64,000 nt of DNA from Schizochytrium sp. TIO01 (Eukaryota > Sar > Bigyra > Thraustochytrida > Thraustochytriidae), in NCBI GenBank assembly GCA_004764695.1, contig SMSO01000035.1:4612040-4676039 (forward strand). The letters are read 5' to 3'. Position numbers and translations under genes: made by a program. Below are positions 13,287 to 23,816 of the stretch, one piece after another. The notes below the pieces were generated by a model. That model was not told where the DNA came from. It worked only from the letters and a program-made list of their open reading frames with translations, and ran no database searches. Each line of letters opens with the position of its first letter. Within the stretch, counting starts at the first letter, position 1.

Positions 13287-13398
13287 TTCTAAAACGGGTT
13301 CTTCTAAAACGGGTTCTTCTAAAACGAGTTCCTCTAAAATGCGTTCCTCTAAAACGAGTTCCTCTAAAACGGGTGGTTCTAAAATGAGTTCTCCTAAT
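13287..13398. repeat. 15-bp minisatellite
   Basis: About seven tandem copies of a 15-base unit close to TTCTAAAACGGGTTC, with substitutions mainly at the G/A/C positions after AAAAC and in the terminal TTC/TCC. The last copies are degenerate. Confidence 0.9.
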
Positions 13399-13792
13399 TC
13401 TAATCGCTACCCCGGCATGCACTGCAATCGTCAAGCTTGATACCTACCATACGATTGATCCCCTTCAGACCGAGCGAGCTCTTGCGCCGCAGACTTAATT
13501 GAATGAGTCTCTTCGGCGCCTTCGACGTCATCAAACGGAATCGTCAAATCTGGTTCACGTGCCGCATCCCTGAGCAGTCTATCTCTATATCTCAATCTCT
13601 CAATCTCTCATTGTACGCCACATTTTAAAAAACTGACTTCTGATCCGTGCATTCGCAGCCTTCGACCGACCCATCGCTCACGCGGAAGGAAGGCGCCGCG
13701 GCCCTTCGAGCCGCGTTCGATCTCTGCTTCTTCGCCCAAGCCCAAGTCGCCAAGTCTCGAACTAATCTCAGGTTGAGCTTGAAATTCGCTCA

Positions 13793-13822
13793 TTCATTCA
13801 TTCATTCATTCATCCATTCAAT
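13793..13822. repeat. (ATTC)n microsatellite
   Basis: Six to seven ATTC units ending in a degenerate copy, in the upstream region of the gene starting at 14340. Confidence 0.9.
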
Positions 13823-14339
13823 CATTGTCCCATTTTCGTTGTCATTCATTCTCTCTTCAACGTAGTTCTTCTCCAAAATCCGAACCGGCGCCGGTCCGAC
13901 GCTGCAATGGCCCCGGGTCCGCTGGCCGTCGCACCCGCCGCCGCCGCGGCTGGGGCGGGTTCCGGCGGGGGTGCGGCCCGCACGGGACGCGGGGCGGGAA
14001 CCGGCGAGGCGTATCTTGCACCGTCGACGTTGTGCTCCACTTGGACGACGCTGCGGCAGTGCAGATCTCTTCGACGAGGGCGGCGACAGAGGCGGATCTG
14101 GAGGAGGAGGAGGACGAGAACGGCGCGAAGCACGCAGTCTCAGACGACCGCAAGAGAAGAGGATCCTGGTAAGGCGCCCGTAGCGGAGGCGTAGGACTCC
14201 TGGAGGTCTGAGAGAACTGGGACCGCGAGGACTCTGGGGTCTTTGCAGGCTGAGGAGCTGAGCAGAACCGCAACGCAGGGCGGTGATCGAGCAGGAGCAG
14301 GAGCAGGAGCAGCACAAGCAGCACGAGCAGGGAGGAAAC

Positions 14340-14792
14340 ATGGCAGTGACAGGCGACGACCGCGTGGCGGCGACCTCGGTGGCGCTCCTGGCGATCCTTG
14401 ACCTTGGGCTGAAGTGGAAAATGTCGGGCCTGCGCACGTCAGGCGCAGAGGGCGAGGGCGACAAGACGAGCTTTTTTGAGAAGTTGCACAACATTCAGCT
14501 TCTTACGACGGAGCGGGTTCCGACCGCGATGGCACTGATCGCACTCAGCTGGGCGCAGGCCCGCGTGCAAGGCCGCGACCTCTCGATCATTAATAAGCTT
14601 GCCATGATTGTATCCGCTATTTCAGGATTCATCTTTGCAGGACGGGCGTATGACTTTAACGTAAACGCGAATGGGTACAACATGAAGGGTCGCCCCGGTG
14701 ATGGTGTCTTGTCCCCGTGGGGATTGTATGGCACACTTGGAAACTATGGATCCCAGCTCATTCTCGCAATCACCTTGACCCTTCAGCTGTAA
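14340..14792 (+). CDS. small multi-spanning membrane protein, MAPEG-like
   Basis: 150 residues, single exon. The open frame extends 19 codons upstream to a GTG, but the ATG at 14340 sits in a strong context (aaacATGG) and is chosen. There are about four hydrophobic segments: roughly 8-24, 61-75, 84-101 and 128-148. The size, the topology, Glu58 in a TTERVP segment before the second helix and a conserved-looking GRAYDF motif (101-106) followed by GRPGDG resemble the MAPEG family, which conjugates glutathione or makes eicosanoids in ER-type membranes. The similarity is by pattern only. An unrelated four-helix membrane protein is possible. It faces the SLC35B1-like gene convergently. Confidence 0.8.
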   Translation: MAVTGDDRVAATSVALLAILDLGLKWKMSGLRTSGAEGEGDKTSFFEKLHNIQLLTTERVPTAMALIALSWAQARVQGRDLSIINKLAMIVSAISGFIFAGRAYDFNVNANGYNMKGRPGDGVLSPWGLYGTLGNYGSQLILAITLTLQL

Positions 14793-15423
14793 TTTCTAAT
14801 TTCCAGACCACCTGTACCCGGGCATCCAGCACTGAGCATTTGTAACAACAGAACAACTCAGAACAGATTTATGGTATCTGGGCATTCATTCTGCCTACCT
14901 ACCATGGTTGTCCTTGGCTTCTACGCAAAAGACGCATCGGCTCAAGAATGGACGTATGTTGCCACGCTCGCAGAAACCTAGTTGCGTTTGAACTTCAATC
15001 TCTCCCCCTCCCCCTCCCCCCCCAAAAAAAAGAAATAAAATAATCATCATCATAATGAACGCCATCGCATTTTGTCTAAATACTATTTCTATTTACTTCT
15101 ATCATCAGTTTACAAATTAACTCCTGTTATTCGCCCACGTCTCTTGCTGACCTGCGCACATGTTCAACTTGACTGCGATTGGACTCGTCAATGCATATTT
15201 AACGACCCCCTCCACAGCTCCTTGTGTGCTCTTCCCTCTATATTCCAAGTAAAACCACACCGCTTGACCTCCTGTCTGCTTGAACAAAGTAACATACGAG
15301 ATGCTCCATGTATGTCCACGTGCACGCAAGGGATTCGGTTGAACCTCTGAGAGAAACATAACATGGTGTTACAAAAGGAAGCCAGTTGACCCGGGATTAG
15401 AATAAACGAAACTTTGTGCAAAT
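14793..15423. other. convergent intergenic region with C-run/A-run tract
   Basis: Shared 3' region of the MAPEG-like (+) and SLC35B1-like (-) genes. It contains a pyrimidine-rich tract ending in a C8 run followed directly by an A run near 15002-15040. No gene is evident. Confidence 0.5.
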
Positions 15424-16440
15424 TTACTGCTCCTTTTTTATGGTCGGAGCAGGCGCCGAGGGCTTGTGAGCGTACTTCTCCCAGATCTCCATGACAAGAC
15501 CTGCAAAGACAAGAGCCACAGCGAACCACTGTCCATCGTTGAGTCGGTTTTCCGGGTAGAGAAGAACGGAGAGCAAAACAGTGAAAAATTTGCGCGTTGT
15601 TGTGATGGTAGTGGTGGCAAGAGGACCCAGATTCACGACGCTGTAGAAAATGAACTGCTGACCCACCGCGCTGCACGCAGAGAAAGCAAGAAGATCGTAA
15701 ACCACACCCTGGTGGCCTTGCAAGTATGCAATGGCCTCAGTAAACTCCCCAGTCACAAATACCACCGGCACAACGTAGAGAAGAGAGAAAAGATTCATGC
15801 CGGCCATAAGAAAGTGAGACGAAGGCTTGTACTCACGGCTGAAAAGACGTTGTGAGGACCCGGTAATGCCATCCAAGCAGAGCGACCCAAACAGCAAAGC
15901 CAATCCGAAAGCGGAGTTACCTTCAAAGCCAAAACCTTGCTTGCTCTTGGCCATGCGGAAGAGAATCACACCACCAGTGATCATGAACACCATCAAGTAC
16001 TTTTGCCACGAGTAAGACTCACCACCAAGAACTACATTGGCCATCATCACTGGAACCATTTTGCAGCTCTTGGCAAGAGCCTGAAATGGGTAGCTAACGT
16101 ACTCCAACGCCATGTTGCTACACCCCATACCAGCCAAGTAAGACGCAGAAAACAGTCCAAGCCAGATCGTGCCAGAGTGCTTGATCATAAACGGAGATGA
16201 TTCTGCAGTAGCACTCAGTGGCTTTTTATCAGTCATGCGACCGCCACCAACCAAGAAAAGCATGAATGCGCCCAGAACAAAGTTGAAGAGGCATTGCACG
16301 CTAAGCAAAAACAGAGTAAACGTGAAGCGCGAACCGTCAGTTGGGTCAGGCTTGTAAATGCGTTCTTGCAAAACTCCATAGTAAAGATAAACAAAGTAAA
16401 TGCCAAATGTGGCCACCACAAGCTGCACTTCTGCCCTCAT
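15424..16440 (-). CDS. SLC35B1-like ER nucleotide (sugar) transporter, UAA family
   Basis: 338 residues. The frame extends four codons upstream to a TTG, so the first ATG (16440) is taken. About ten hydrophobic segments span the chain. The N-terminus (FGIYFVYLYYGVLQERIY) and the central YPFQALAKSCKMVPVM segment are characteristic of UAA-type transporters (SLC35B). These are antiporters that carry nucleotide sugars or, for SLC35B1, ATP/ADP across the ER or Golgi membrane. The chain ends in IKKEQ, giving a C-terminal KKxx dilysine signal as expected for ER retrieval. That points to SLC35B1 more than to the Golgi PAPS transporters. The gene is divergent from the S74-domain gene, 830 bases away. 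The exact substrate is not determined by sequence. Confidence 0.92.
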   Translation of the reverse strand: MRAEVQLVVATFGIYFVYLYYGVLQERIYKPDPTDGSRFTFTLFLLSVQCLFNFVLGAFMLFLVGGGRMTDKKPLSATAESSPFMIKHSGTIWLGLFSASYLAGMGCSNMALEYVSYPFQALAKSCKMVPVMMANVVLGGESYSWQKYLMVFMITGGVILFRMAKSKQGFGFEGNSAFGLALLFGSLCLDGITGSSQRLFSREYKPSSHFLMAGMNLFSLLYVVPVVFVTGEFTEAIAYLQGHQGVVYDLLAFSACSAVGQQFIFYSVVNLGPLATTTITTTRKFFTVLLSVLLYPENRLNDGQWFAVALVFAGLVMEIWEKYAHKPSAPAPTIKKEQ

Positions 16441-17270
16441 TGTCGCTCGCAACTGTTACTAAAGATATCCCTGTTGTTCTTCCCAAGTCGGTTGCTTTTC
16501 CAAACTGTTGTAGCCCGGAAGGCACTGCAATTGATCAAAGGTTATTTATTATACCCAGTCTTGTCAGGGGCACAGCCTTGCTGTCCGACAACAATGACGT
16601 CGACAATAGTAGCACAAGAGCTAACTACGAGCTCTTTGACACCTCAACGCGACACGATCCGTGTGCCAACCAATGATAACGATCGAAGTTTGCTGAGGCC
16701 AACGTCCAACTTTGCCAGTGCACTGAGCCAACCTGGCTCCTCCCATACTACTTAGGTACTGTGCCTACTAATCTATAGAGTTTTCTTTTATTTGTTCTTC
16801 AGAAATCAGCTAATACAGTAGTAGGATGCCTCGTTAGTTAGTATTGGTTACATTAAAAATAAAATTTGTTTAATATAAATAATGTTTAACTTTTATTTTA
16901 TTTTTTAATTATAGGATATTACTTCATTCCTTTTTCTTTTTTTTTAACTTTTCTTTTTCAAATCAAAATTTATAGAGAGTAGACCTTCATGGGAAAGGAA
17001 AAACAAAGAAAGAGAACAGTGGGTCCTGGACAACCCTTTTTGCCGCAACGCATTTTCACCGGCCTTTCTTCTTCAAGAGAGAGAGGATAATAACGATGCT
17101 CCATCACCAGATCCCGTTGTCACTGCTAGCCGCGCGAGCCCACACCACAACAATCGAGACCCCTGCGAGTCCCAAACACCAAGCTCCGCCATCTGCGTGA
17201 GCAAGCATCCTCGCACAGCGAGCAGGTACACTTCTGCAACGAGGTGACAACGTCCTTAAAGACGATTTCC
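16441..17270. promoter_or_regulatory. divergent promoter region (SLC35B1-like / S74 protein)
   Basis: 830 bases between two divergent starts must hold both promoters. It contains an AT-rich block (about 16840-16980) flanked by mixed-composition sequence. No canonical TATA box or protein-binding site can be assigned with confidence. Confidence 0.35.
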
Positions 17271-18521
17271 ATGACCAAACTCAAGCACTCGCAAGGTCTA
17301 GGAGCCTTGACTTTGGCGCTTCTGCTCCTTGCAGGTGTCCGGCAGAGCTGTGCATGGTGCGGTCGAAATGATGAAGGTGACTGTTTTATTGCGATTCGTA
17401 CAGGAGGCGAGCCGGAAACTGCTCGCGAACATGCTCGAGGAATCAAATTCGTTCACGAAGATACCGGGGTTGCAGGTCTTGAGGAGACATTTGGATACAT
17501 TGCAGGCGTGCCTAACTTGGGCCAAGACTCTTCAGAGCTGAGATTTGTATTAGGTGAAGTGGCTCAAGCGAGGTTAATGGGCTCGGGAGTGTTTCACGTA
17601 AAGGGAATTGATGTGGGCGGCGATGCATCTACAGACATGCAAAATGACCCAGATCATATTGCACTCAAGGTTACGCGTGGAGGACTTCAGATCACCAATG
17701 AAAAATACCCCAGTGTGATCAAGCTACAAGGGCCAGGCTTAACAAGTGCAAACGTGTCCGTGAGCCAAGACCAGACGGCTGTAGAAACCTCTGGTCGCCT
17801 AGAGCTCCGCGCAGGCAAAGACTCTGTGGTGGATGTCCAAGGCGCGATTTTTCAGGATCAGGGCGAAGTTGAAAAGACTATGATTACTATCGGATCACTG
17901 CTTGCTACCTCCGGAAAGGCTGTGGTAGGAGACTCCTCAACAGCTGCTGAAGCAAGTTCGGTTGAGCTGCAAAACCGAAATGGCCAGAAGTGGACCCTGC
18001 AGAATCACATTAAACGTGGTTTTGAGGTCCTCCACGAAGATCAAAGAATTGTAGGTATTGCCCACAGTGCACCACGCGACTCTCTCACAGTCAGTGAAGA
18101 AGGAAACATGGGTATCGGGACGCGTTGGCCAAGTGTGAAGCTTGATGTAAATGGCGGTGTGCAAGGTACTTCAGCGTATTCTTCAGCATCAGATCGTCGC
18201 TGGAAGCGCGATATTAAGACTCTATCGCGTCTCACAAGTCTCAAGAAAGTCTTGAACCTTCGACCAGTTTCGTTTGAGTTTCAGCATGAAGCGTTTCCTG
18301 AAAAGGCATTTGACCAGGGCCTGCAGATTGGCTTTATTGCACAGGAGGTGGAAGATATTGTTCCTGAGGTTGTTCGCACTGGCGCTGATGGCATGAAGTC
18401 AGTTCAATATGCGTCTCTTGTCCCATTGCTCGTTAATGCTATCCAAGAACTTGAGGCCAAACTCGCATTGTACGAAGAGAAATTGCAACGATCGCTGATT
18501 GCAGATGTTCACCTTAAGTAA
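17271..18521 (+). CDS. secreted protein with C-terminal S74 intramolecular-chaperone/autoprotease domain
   Basis: 416 residues. An upstream GTG would add nine codons, but the ATG at 17271 directly precedes a signal peptide (residues 1-28, hydrophobic core LGALTLALLLLAG). The middle (about 35-300) has no domain I recognise and is rich in short beta-like segments. From residue 307 the sequence SDRRWKRDI begins a peptidase S74 domain running through GLQIGFIAQEVEDIVPEVV and YASLVPLLVNAIQELEAKL to the end, a coiled-coil-like finish. S74 domains trimerise and then cut themselves off N-terminally through a Ser-Lys dyad. Here Ser307 and Lys312 have the same five-residue spacing as in phage tailspikes and in animal MYRF. 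The protein is therefore predicted to be a trimeric secreted fibre-like protein that releases about 110 C-terminal residues. Confidence 0.92.
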   Translation: MTKLKHSQGLGALTLALLLLAGVRQSCAWCGRNDEGDCFIAIRTGGEPETAREHARGIKFVHEDTGVAGLEETFGYIAGVPNLGQDSSELRFVLGEVAQARLMGSGVFHVKGIDVGGDASTDMQNDPDHIALKVTRGGLQITNEKYPSVIKLQGPGLTSANVSVSQDQTAVETSGRLELRAGKDSVVDVQGAIFQDQGEVEKTMITIGSLLATSGKAVVGDSSTAAEASSVELQNRNGQKWTLQNHIKRGFEVLHEDQRIVGIAHSAPRDSLTVSEEGNMGIGTRWPSVKLDVNGGVQGTSAYSSASDRRWKRDIKTLSRLTSLKKVLNLRPVSFEFQHEAFPEKAFDQGLQIGFIAQEVEDIVPEVVRTGADGMKSVQYASLVPLLVNAIQELEAKLALYEEKLQRSLIADVHLK

Positions 18522-19322
18522 TTTATAATGTCAAAACAACGGGCTCTAGCTGAAGAAAAGAGAAGAGCCCGCTTTCTCACTCACGTTTAGGTCCAAACTA
18601 TTAGATATATAAGTTGTCTTCCCATCAATCACCAAGAAGCAACAAAACAAAATGCTTAGTAAATCGCATGTGAACCGCTGCGTTTCTCTTCTTAGAATTA
18701 TCCGAGCGGAACTGGGCCCCTTGGCTCTTATCCAAACGCGGGTTTTATGTTGTCCATATTCGTATTTCATGGCGCAATATACCTAGGCTATGGTGGTAAG
18801 AAATCATTAACATTTAATTTTTTTAAAATGGCTTCTCTTTTTATCTGCAATTGTCATCAAGTCCCAGAAAAGTCCAATCATACTCAACGTTTCCTCAGCA
18901 CAAATGTCCATGATATATCAAGCCATTCAGAGTGTCGATTCTGGGTCAATGTAACCATGCCTCAGCTAATCAGTGACCGAAGAAGGAGCGCATTAACATC
19001 TAAAGTCTCGATTTAAATTGAGGTACTATCTTCTTTTTATTTTCTTAGGAATTGAGGAAAGAATTATATCAGAACCAATTGAGGCAGCGATTTGATAATG
19101 TATTGATGCATCGTGGTATGCATATGAAGGATAAAAAACCGAATGAGAGGGGACTTTGAAAAGATCGTTTGGTTCACCTGTAAGAGAAGAACCAGGGACG
19201 AATGGTGATGGTGGTGCATTGGAGGATGCGCCGTCTCTTTTATATGCCAGACAGAAAAGCTTCTGCGTTTTATAATATCAACGACCAGTTCTTTCATTCA
19301 TGTAATCATATTGCAAAGCAAC
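18522..19322. other. convergent intergenic region
   Basis: Shared 3' region of the S74 (+) and PreP-like (-) genes. Short open frames (up to 89 codons) are present, but none has recognisable features. Confidence 0.5.
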
Positions 19323-22300
19323 TTATTCAAACTTGTAGGTAGACCAACCCTTAAGACCTTCTGCAAAGCGAGTGCTTTCGTTACCAGCAACAGCTACGCA
19401 GCCCTGGCGACCCTCCGGGCCTTCGCCAAGGAAGAGATCAGGGTTCTCAGCGTACTTACCAAGATGGCGCACAGCTGCGTCCACCAGCTTGGCCTTGTCG
19501 AGCTCAAAGAAGCGAGCACGGTTAGCAAGACGATCTTCCTGAGAGACACCGTGGACAAAAGGTCCAGTACCCTTGGTGCTTACGCTCTGCGGGGCATCAA
19601 GGCTGCCAAAAACGGAAAGAATAGCCTCTTCCACGTCCCTCTGAGTGAACTTGCCTCCATCGCAGAGCCACTGGAGGGCCTCGCCGAACACGCGAAGAGT
19701 ATCGTCAGAGTTCGGGTCATAGTAGGAGTGCATCATGAAGAGACCGCCAAGGTCGTGAGAGGCACCACCGCCATATGCGCCTCCCTGTTCACGAATGCGT
19801 TGGTGCAAGAAGTTAGTGGAGGCGATTTGGGACAGCACCATCATGGCTGCATCATCCTCATGGCCCCAACGAACCTCGGTTGGCAGAGCAGCTGTGCAGT
19901 TGTGAACAGAAATCGAAAGAGGGATGTAAGTGGCATCCATCTTGTTCCTGGCCTCGATGCTTGCAAGGACGCCAGCACCTGCGCCACCGGCAGGCAAGTC
20001 AGCAGTTTCACCATTGTGAACCTTGAGGCGATCCCAGAGCCCAAGCAAGGAAGAGCGAACACCGGCCTCGTCAATTTCGTTACCACCAGCGACAACGTTC
20101 ATGGTGATGGCCTCCTCACGGAAGACAGCGGCCATTAGAGCCTGAAGGCGCTCAGCAGTGCCAGCAGGGTCCTCGACGCAGCGCTTGAGGACGCCAATCT
20201 GAGAAAGTCCAGCTAAAGCCTCACGCTTGGCATGCTCTCCGCCGAGGGAAGCCATCGACCAGCGGCGGGCATAGCCAAGAGCATCGTTGGAAAGGCCGGA
20301 AGTGGCAGAGTTGAGGTTTGTGGCCAAGATACTTTCCACGTGGTGCAAGTTCGAGGAGAAGTTCGAGGAGGTCAGCATCTCGCTCACGAGATCCACAGTG
20401 CGGTCGAGGTTGCGAGCAAGCGTACGGGAAGACACGGACATGCATTCACGGTACTGGGTCAGTCCACTGAAGGAGTCTGCAAGACGGTGGTTGCCGGGAG
20501 CAAGTGGGTTAGACTCGCCACCCTTGCCATACCACGAAAGGACTGAGGCACCAACACCAACACCACCGCAGGTGAGACCAAGGTCGACGTTGAGGTCTTG
20601 ATAAGAGTGCTTCTCAGTGTCGACATTTCCAATAAGAGTTCCAAGGAGCGGGAGAAGGGGCTTCAGATCAGCAGGCACCTGAGAAACATCAAAGAGAGCG
20701 CGAAAGTAAACAACGCCATTGGTCTTTTGGTCTTGGACCCACGAAAAGCGGCGGCCGAGCTCAGTGGAGGCGTCTACGCTGACAAGTTCCTGTGGAATAC
20801 GAGGAATGTCACTCACGGAGAGTGTTGGGAGGCATGATACATCCTGTTCGGTTGCCTGAATCTCCTGAAGCTCCTGTGCGATACGGTCCATGTTTTCCCA
20901 ATCTCCTGGGGAAAGTTTCTTGGCACGCTCTACCAGCTCGTCGCGCTCCTTGTCAGCGAGCTTTTGGGTGTAGTGCTCGTCAGGCTTCATGACAAAGCTC
21001 ATGATGTCATCACGAAGCTTGAGCTCACCAGTGGTCTCGTCAGTAACGAGGAAGAACCTCTTCACGGCGTCCTGCCAAAACTTGGGGTTTTCTTCAATTT
21101 CCTTCTTGAGACGAGCCATCTTGGCATCAACAGTCATACTTTCATTAAGGGATTTCATGAAGTCATGCTCAGAGAAAGGAGCGTGTGCAAAGGCGCTCGA
21201 CACGGCGTACATGATCATGAGACCAAAATTAGTACGTGGCTGCTTCATAGCAAGCTCAGTCTGGTGTTGAATAGCCTCCACTCTGCGCGGGTCAAATCCC
21301 TCGTCAGCAACCTGCACCAGCGTCTTTGTGATGGCATCTCGCACGCGTTCAATGCTCTCAGAATCATCAGAAATGCCTTGCACTCCAATACTCACAAACG
21401 GATGCATCGTAGATCCATCATAGCCAGTTCCCGGTGCATAATCCGGAGCGAGCTGTGAGTCCACAAGTGCCGCATATAGCGGAGCACTAGCGCCATCCAG
21501 CAGAAGCGACGATAGCACTCGTCCTACGAGGTGCTGGTATTCGATGTCATGGCGGTCTTGGTCCAGTGCCCTCACTAGTGAGAACTTGGCCTGGCGGTCA
21601 AGCGGAACCATGACTTCCGAGGGTCCAGTTACCTCCACACTCTTTGGGATTTTCTCTCTGTGCACACGCGAGGTGGCGAGCACTTGCCGCACGTCAAAGG
21701 ACGGCTGGGAGTACTCAAAGCGCTCAAGAGCGTTTTTCTGCACACGCTGGAGGTGCTCCTCGAGAGGGAGGTCACCATAGGAGAAGAAGAGCGCATTGCT
21801 GGGGTGGTAGTGGAGGCGGTGAAAGTTGACCAGGTCCTTGTGGGATAGCTTTGCGATAGCAGAGGGCTCGCCACCGCTTATGTTAGCATAGGTGGTGCCG
21901 GGAAGCGTGGCCTCCTGGAGACGATAGTGAAAGAGAGTGGCGGCGTCGCCAAGAGTACCTTTCATTTCGTTATAGACAATTCCAGTGCGAACAATAGCAT
22001 CGGAGTTGTCGGGATCACGCTCAAGGCGGTGGCCTTCCTGCATGAAGTCCATCTTATCCAGCTTGGGGAAGAGAGTCGCGTCGAGGTAGACATCCATCAG
22101 GTTTGCAAAATCCTGCTCGTTGAGAGTAGCAAAAGGGTACATGGTGTGGTCGCTAGCGGTCATGGCGTTCATGAACGTGTTGAGACTACGCTTAATCATG
22201 TTGAAGAAAGGGTCGCGCACAGGAAAGCGCTCGGAGCCGCACAAAACTGTGTGCTCGAGGATGTGCGGGAGGCCCGTGGAGTCTGTGGCGGGCGTTCGGA

Positions 22301-22559
22301 AAGCCACGCAGAAGACGTTGTTGGTGTCATCACAGTCCACGTGAAGGTATCTAGCTGCAGTAGCCGTGTGCTCGAGGTGGTATGCCACCAGGTCGAACTC
22401 TGGCACCTCTACGACCTGCTTTACTTCAAAGCCATGCTTGCTGCCGCCCTCAACCATCCAGGCAGCCGGTGCCGCGCGATTCGCACCGCGACGCGAGGCT
22501 GCCTTTGCAGCCTCCGCGGCGGCGCTTGCGCCTGAGCTTAGGAACCTACGCCCGGACAT
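19323..22559 (-). CDS. presequence protease (PreP/PITRM1-like), M16C metallopeptidase
   Basis: 1078 residues, single exon, close to human PITRM1 in length. The open frame starts nine codons earlier at a TTG, and the ATG at 22559 is preferred. The first 30 residues are rich in Ser, Ala and Arg and lack acidic residues apart from Glu16, as in mitochondrial targeting peptides. The inverted zinc motif H99-I-L-E-H103 lies in the conserved context GLPHILEHTVLCGSERFPV, followed by SLNTFMNAMTASDHTMYPFA, which is diagnostic of the M16C/PreP family. VYNEMKGTLGD provides the downstream third zinc ligand. The enzyme degrades cleaved presequences and other short peptides in the matrix of mitochondria, and of plastids in plants. 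The C-terminal half retains the second M16-like pair, including IREQGGAYGGGA. The gene is divergent from the SET gene. Confidence 0.95.
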   Translation of the reverse strand: MSGRRFLSSGASAAAEAAKAASRRGANRAAPAAWMVEGGSKHGFEVKQVVEVPEFDLVAYHLEHTATAARYLHVDCDDTNNVFCVAFRTPATDSTGLPHILEHTVLCGSERFPVRDPFFNMIKRSLNTFMNAMTASDHTMYPFATLNEQDFANLMDVYLDATLFPKLDKMDFMQEGHRLERDPDNSDAIVRTGIVYNEMKGTLGDAATLFHYRLQEATLPGTTYANISGGEPSAIAKLSHKDLVNFHRLHYHPSNALFFSYGDLPLEEHLQRVQKNALERFEYSQPSFDVRQVLATSRVHREKIPKSVEVTGPSEVMVPLDRQAKFSLVRALDQDRHDIEYQHLVGRVLSSLLLDGASAPLYAALVDSQLAPDYAPGTGYDGSTMHPFVSIGVQGISDDSESIERVRDAITKTLVQVADEGFDPRRVEAIQHQTELAMKQPRTNFGLMIMYAVSSAFAHAPFSEHDFMKSLNESMTVDAKMARLKKEIEENPKFWQDAVKRFFLVTDETTGELKLRDDIMSFVMKPDEHYTQKLADKERDELVERAKKLSPGDWENMDRIAQELQEIQATEQDVSCLPTLSVSDIPRIPQELVSVDASTELGRRFSWVQDQKTNGVVYFRALFDVSQVPADLKPLLPLLGTLIGNVDTEKHSYQDLNVDLGLTCGGVGVGASVLSWYGKGGESNPLAPGNHRLADSFSGLTQYRECMSVSSRTLARNLDRTVDLVSEMLTSSNFSSNLHHVESILATNLNSATSGLSNDALGYARRWSMASLGGEHAKREALAGLSQIGVLKRCVEDPAGTAERLQALMAAVFREEAITMNVVAGGNEIDEAGVRSSLLGLWDRLKVHNGETADLPAGGAGAGVLASIEARNKMDATYIPLSISVHNCTAALPTEVRWGHEDDAAMMVLSQIASTNFLHQRIREQGGAYGGGASHDLGGLFMMHSYYDPNSDDTLRVFGEALQWLCDGGKFTQRDVEEAILSVFGSLDAPQSVSTKGTGPFVHGVSQEDRLANRARFFELDKAKLVDAAVRHLGKYAENPDLFLGEGPEGRQGCVAVAGNESTRFAEGLKGWSTYKFE

Positions 22560-23816
22560 GTTTACTGCGCTGCGATGCGCGTTCAATCAAGGTCTGCTGC
22601 GCTTCTTCGATTGATCATCCATTTCATTTCACAGCATTTCATTTCATTTCATTTCATTTTTTCATTCGTTCGGATTGATCATGATTTTCCGCACTTGAAA
22701 ACTCTCTCAATCCGAAGATAGAATTCATACAGGTGGACAGGAAATAAGCTGTTTAGAGCATCATCACGCTCGATCGATATCTGTTCATCGCACTGTGAAT
22801 CGAAATTGACGATCTCCCGAAATTATCTTCTTTCCATCAGTATAGCGCTCACTAGGAATGACTTCAAGTAGAGTGCTTTGCTTTTCTTTTCTTTTGAGGG
22901 GCGTTCTTCGCGTTGCTTCTTATATGGAAGATTACAATTTGAACTATAAGTACTCTCTAGTGTAGTAGTAGAGGTACACATATATTGAGGGAAGCCAAGT
23001 AGATGTGACCACTAACAAACCAATACAAGCATCAGGAGACGTGGTCAAGGTATGGGCTAGAGAAGACGAAATTATGAACAAGGAAATGCCACAACCAATA
23101 AACAGCTGCCAGAATATCCTGCGAGTTACAGCAAACTGATTGACCAACATCTGACTGAAATATTTAGTGATCATCCGTTGGATGTAGAAGGAAAGCCAAA
23201 CATGAATTTTTAGAATAACGTGAAAGTAGGCGGTGCTGCACAATTTCAGTACAAAGGGGGAGATACTTTATTCTTTTCTTAAATCTAGTGCATTCAAGTT
23301 GTCAAATGGATGGATTGTTGAAATAAATGAACTCCTTCCTTTTGGTCGTCTTTTGCTCTTCATCTTTTTCTTTACCTCTATACCAGCATGGAACCCATCC
23401 ATTTCATCGTTGTTAAAGTATGATCAATCGCAAGACGTAAAGCTACATCAGTGAGTGAGTTGTCAATCTTGAAGCCTCAGTGAACATAGAATATAATTGA
23501 AAAGAGATATTTTTAAAATGAACTGGGCTCTCTTTTCTATCGTACTACATAATAAACCTGAAATGAAGTATCCAGAAATCTAGGAGGGCAACGTTGAGAG
23601 ACAAACTCTGAACCAGAACAAGACGTGCCTTCAGGACCCGAAGCTTGCGAACGCCACAAGAACGACAGATGCGATCCATGATATGAGGAATTATGAAATC
23701 TCACGAAATCAGAAAAAACGTACAGGTAGGTACTTTTATAGAACTAAATTACTCTAGAGTACTGTGCACAGATCAACAATGTAGAACTCAAACAGGTGAA
23801 TCCAGGCGGTTGGAAA
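22560..23816. promoter_or_regulatory. divergent intergenic region with (ATTTC)n run
   Basis: 1.26 kb between the divergent PreP-like and SET genes, so both promoters lie here. A run of about six ATTTC-type units sits at 22619-22665, just upstream of the PreP start. No RNA gene is seen. Confidence 0.35.

Larger units (their letters stand above)
2962..14339. other. 11.4 kb gene-poor spacer
   Basis: No frame here gives a recognisable protein. Moderately GC-rich stretches of 1.5-2 kb alternate with AT-rich blocks near 3.85-3.96, 6.48-6.56, 8.64-8.96, 10.53-10.72 and 12.22-12.30 kb. Tetra- and pentanucleotide arrays are scattered through it and listed separately. The GC-rich stretches carry overlapping open frames on several strands with compositionally biased translations, which is expected from GC content alone. 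A multi-exon or RNA gene cannot be excluded by eye. Confidence 0.5.

Noticed and set aside
13802-14494. 230-codon - strand frame over the MAPEG-like gene start
   Set aside because: Antisense shadow in GC-rich sequence with low-complexity Arg/Ser/Pro translation, and it runs into the microsatellite.
17244-17270. Upstream GTG as the start of the S74 protein
   Set aside because: Nuclear eukaryotic genes start at ATG, and the signal peptide fits the ATG at 17271. The same reasoning moved the starts of the MAPEG-like, SLC35B1-like, PreP, SET and ApaG genes.
19311-20138. 275-codon + strand frame
   Set aside because: Antisense shadow of the C-terminal part of the PreP-like gene.
21927-22535. 202-codon + strand frame
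   Set aside because: Exact antisense shadow of the PreP-like gene.
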